7,675 bases of DNA from Actinomycetes bacterium (GTDB lineage Bacteria > Bacillota_I > Bacilli_A > RF39 > UBA660), in the NCBI GenBank assembly GCA_021152765.1, contig JAGKUT010000033.1, positions 1 to 7,675 of the forward strand, written 5' to 3'. A program made the translations under genes and the position numbers. The notes under the pieces were generated by a model, which was given only the letters and a program-made list of their open reading frames with translations, made no database searches and was not told the origin of the DNA. Of this stretch, positions 5,558 to 7,675 are shown piece after piece. Within the stretch, counting starts at the first letter, position 1. Each line of letters starts with the position of its first letter.

Positions 5558-6655
5558 ATGCATGAAAACATGTTCTCCCAAATTGACTTTGGGCCACTTT
5601 TAAAATATCTACAAGAAGACGACATAACAGATATCTCATATAGTAATGGTGGGCAAATATGGTTGAAAACACTATCACGTGGTATATTTAGAATTGAAGA
5701 TCCAGAAATAAATAATGAATTTATGGAGAAACTAGCATTCCAATGTTCCAACGTAATGGGAAAATCATTCAACTCTGCTCATCCACTACTAGATGCAGAA
5801 AGTGCAGAACTTCGTTTTAATTTCGTACACGATTCAGTAGCTCGTAATGGTATAGCTGCTGTTTTGCGTAAAACACCTGCAAAAATAAGACTGGAAAAAG
5901 ATAAATTACTAGAACAAAAATATGTAACACTAGAAGTACACGATTTTCTATTAAAATGCGTTGAAGGACACTGTAACATAATAGTATGTGGAGAAACAGG
6001 TTCCGGAAAAACAGAATTCGTAAAATATCTAGGAGCACATATAAAAGAAAATGAAAAAATAATAACAATAGAAGATACACTAGAACTTCACTTAGATAGA
6101 ATATTCCCACATAGAGATATAGTAGCAATGAAGACAAATAATATTGCATCATATTCAGATGTATTAGTTGCCTGCATGAGACAAAACCCTAAATGGATAT
6201 TACTATCCGAAGTACGTAGTGCAGAAGCCGTAATGGCAGTAAGAAACTCTATATCATCAGGACACTACATCTTGTCAACAATACATGCCGATAAAGCAGA
6301 ATCAATTCCAAACCGTATGTACAGCTTACTTGAAACAAATCAGGAAATTGATCAATTCTTAAAATCAATTTATAGATATGTTCAAATAGGTGTATATATT
6401 AGAGGATACCAAAGCAAAGAAACAAAGAAGTTCGTGAGAGAAATTGCTGGAGTAACAGAATTCTATGTAGATGAAAATAATAATGCAATATATAATAATA
6501 TCTATAAAAAAGGTATAGAAGGAAAAGTAACAAAGAAAAATCCTTCAAAATACCTATTAGATTACTTATCAGCACAAGGAGTAATCCTACCTGAAGACTG
6601 TATCGTACCAGCAAGTCAAGAAATAAAAGAACAAGACGATTTTGTATTTGAATAA
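5558..6655 (+). CDS. cpaF: CpaF/TadA-type secretion ATPase of the Tad (type IVc) pilus
   Basis: A 365-residue cytoplasmic ATPase of the type II/IV secretion superfamily, expected to form a hexamer that powers pilus assembly. The motifs run in order: Walker A GETGSGKT (145-152), Asp box IEDTLEL (171-177), Walker B region RQNPKWILLSEVR (208-220), and His box SGHYILSTIHADKAES (234-249). After the His box, an IGVYIRG...KFVREIAGVTEF stretch matches the usual CpaF/TadA C-terminal strands. The N-terminal domain (1-140) has DITDISYSNGGQIWL, typical of the CpaF/VirB11 group, but is short compared with many CpaF proteins of about 450 residues. The Walker B segment departs from the common RPD.I..GEVRG consensus: Ser replaces Gly before EVR, and Lys-Trp follows the Pro, but the catalytic Glu218 is present. 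A tail of about 50 residues ends in acidic and aromatic residues. The TadB-like gene follows after 12 bases, supporting a Tad system rather than a T4SS or T2SS. Confidence 0.93.
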   Translation: MHENMFSQIDFGPLLKYLQEDDITDISYSNGGQIWLKTLSRGIFRIEDPEINNEFMEKLAFQCSNVMGKSFNSAHPLLDAESAELRFNFVHDSVARNGIAAVLRKTPAKIRLEKDKLLEQKYVTLEVHDFLLKCVEGHCNIIVCGETGSGKTEFVKYLGAHIKENEKIITIEDTLELHLDRIFPHRDIVAMKTNNIASYSDVLVACMRQNPKWILLSEVRSAEAVMAVRNSISSGHYILSTIHADKAESIPNRMYSLLETNQEIDQFLKSIYRYVQIGVYIRGYQSKETKKFVREIAGVTEFYVDENNNAIYNNIYKKGIEGKVTKKNPSKYLLDYLSAQGVILPEDCIVPASQEIKEQDDFVFE

Positions 6656-6667
6656 TAAGGAGGTAAT

Positions 6668-7570
6668 ATGGAAAAATTAATGTTTGTAGCAATAGCCTTT
6701 ATAATAGTATATGTATTACTATATAGAAGAAATAAAGGAGAAAAATTTTCAGCATATGTAACAGAACAAATAGGAGCCTTATATGACAAATATGCACCTT
6801 ATTCATTCAAAGAAGTTAGATCAAAAATAAAAGAACTTGGACAAGAATATACAACAAAACAATATGCATTACAAGTAGCAATATTTGGTGTTGGATTTTC
6901 AGTATTAGGATACTTATATTTCTATAATATAATAACTGCATTAATATATGGAGCAATTGCAATATGTTTCGTTCCATATTTAGCATACCTTAGATGTAAA
7001 AGAATATATAGTGAATTTATATTTGAGCAAATTCAAGTATACACAACAAACGTTATAATGGAATTTGCAACAACACAAGCATTTGTAAAATCACTAGAAG
7101 GAGTTTACGCATCAGGAGTATTAGAAGATCCAGTAAAATCAGATGTAAAAGTAATGATAGATATGTCATATGCAAATGGAACAATTGATGCAGCACTAGA
7201 ATATATGAATAGTAAATATGACTACTTTATAGTAAGAAACATGCATCAAATATTCCTACAAATAACAAATGAAGGTTCAAGAGATGCTGGTGAATCACTA
7301 GAAAATATGTCACAAGATATAGATATGCTTGTAGAATCTGTATATAGAGATAGAATCGATAGAGCAGCATTCTATAAAAAATTCGTACAATTTGGTATAG
7401 TACTATACTTAATGGTAATGCTTGTACAATTTATACTAGGAGTTCCAACATATATTGAATCACTTAAAGAATTATACATGGTAGTATTATTACATATAAT
7501 AGTAATTATTAACACATGTTTCCTAATAAGTGGAACAAAATTCTATAATGAGAATGTAGGTGCTGAATAA
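6668..7570 (+). CDS. tadB: TadB-like inner-membrane platform protein (T2SSF family)
   Basis: A 300-residue integral membrane protein with the TadB layout. A membrane helix near the start (about 4-19) is followed by a cytoplasmic segment (20-65), two helices (about 68-86 and 88-108), a large helical cytoplasmic T2SSF/GspF-type domain (about 115-235), and two C-terminal helices (about 240-258 and 270-289). In the T2SSF domain, FATTQAFVKSLEGV (133-146) fits the usual start of the helical hairpin repeat. DVKVMIDMSYANGTIDAALEYM (159-180) carries the family's G.....AL pattern. In Tad systems TadB and TadC form the platform on which the CpaF/TadA ATPase works. The start is supported by AAGGAGG ending 4 bases before the ATG. 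The stop overlaps the next start by one base, so the next gene is coupled. Assignment as TadB rather than TadC rests mainly on its position directly after the ATPase gene. Confidence 0.85.
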   Translation: MEKLMFVAIAFIIVYVLLYRRNKGEKFSAYVTEQIGALYDKYAPYSFKEVRSKIKELGQEYTTKQYALQVAIFGVGFSVLGYLYFYNIITALIYGAIAICFVPYLAYLRCKRIYSEFIFEQIQVYTTNVIMEFATTQAFVKSLEGVYASGVLEDPVKSDVKVMIDMSYANGTIDAALEYMNSKYDYFIVRNMHQIFLQITNEGSRDAGESLENMSQDIDMLVESVYRDRIDRAAFYKKFVQFGIVLYLMVMLVQFILGVPTYIESLKELYMVVLLHIIVIINTCFLISGTKFYNENVGAE

Positions 7571-7675
7571 TGGATATAACAGTATGGATGTTTATAGCAA
7601 TAGCAGTAATAATATTTGCTATATTAATAATTAATAAAAAAATTGACCATAAAAGATTTGTTCAAGAGTTAGTAC
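7570..7675 (+). CDS. Start of a second membrane protein, probably TadC-like (cut by window end)
   Basis: An open frame begins with ATG at 7570, sharing one base with the TAA stop of the TadB-like gene, and runs to the window end (35 codons, no stop). AGGTG (7558-7562) lies 7 bases upstream, inside the previous gene. The protein begins MDITVW, has one membrane helix (about residues 5-21) and then a basic stretch (NKKIDHKR). In Tad operons tadC normally follows tadB, and an N-terminal helix then a charged cytoplasmic segment fits a T2SSF platform protein. That identity is inferred from position; 35 residues are too few to show the domain. Confidence 0.7.
   Translation, partial: MDITVWMFIAIAVIIFAILIINKKIDHKRFVQELV

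Overview
The window reads as part of a Tad/Flp-type (type IVc pilus-like) secretion and assembly locus from a very AT-rich Gram-positive-type bacterium. By eye it is about 30% GC, with heavy ATA, AGA and TTA codon use and strong AGGAGG-type ribosome binding sites. All genes are on the + strand. Tryptophan is always TGG and no gene needs an internal TGA read as tryptophan, so the standard bacterial code fits. No outer-membrane secretin is present, which suits a monoderm. My best guess is an uncultured Bacillota/Mycoplasmatota-type (possibly gut) organism; this is inferred from composition and gene style only.

Layout: (1) 3-2642, a large secreted protein with a clean signal peptide, 17 cysteines, a proline-rich linker and a C-terminal dockerin/EF-hand-like calcium loop. 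(2) 2654-4585, three tightly spaced genes for small proteins, each with one N-terminal membrane helix. The second and third are paralogues of a pilin/pseudopilin-like type. (3) 4586-4761, a 176-base gap holding a good sigma-A-type promoter candidate, an A/T-only inverted repeat and the ribosome binding site that fixes the next start. (4) 4762-7675, the assembly machine: a CpaB/RcpC-like SAF-domain protein, a CpaF/TadA-type secretion ATPase, a TadB-like membrane platform protein, and the first 35 codons of what is probably a second platform protein (TadC-like), cut by the window edge.

Working model (inference): the ATPase drives the TadB/TadC-like inner-membrane platform, CpaB helps assembly on the outer face of the membrane, and the three single-helix proteins are the pilin or minor pilin substrates. 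The large secreted protein is the surface-exposed effector, for example a tip adhesin. The machine genes are recognisable. The four upstream proteins are not assignable to a named function from sequence alone and are the most novel part of the window. TadZ, a prepilin peptidase and a classical Flp pilin are not encoded here; they may lie outside the window.
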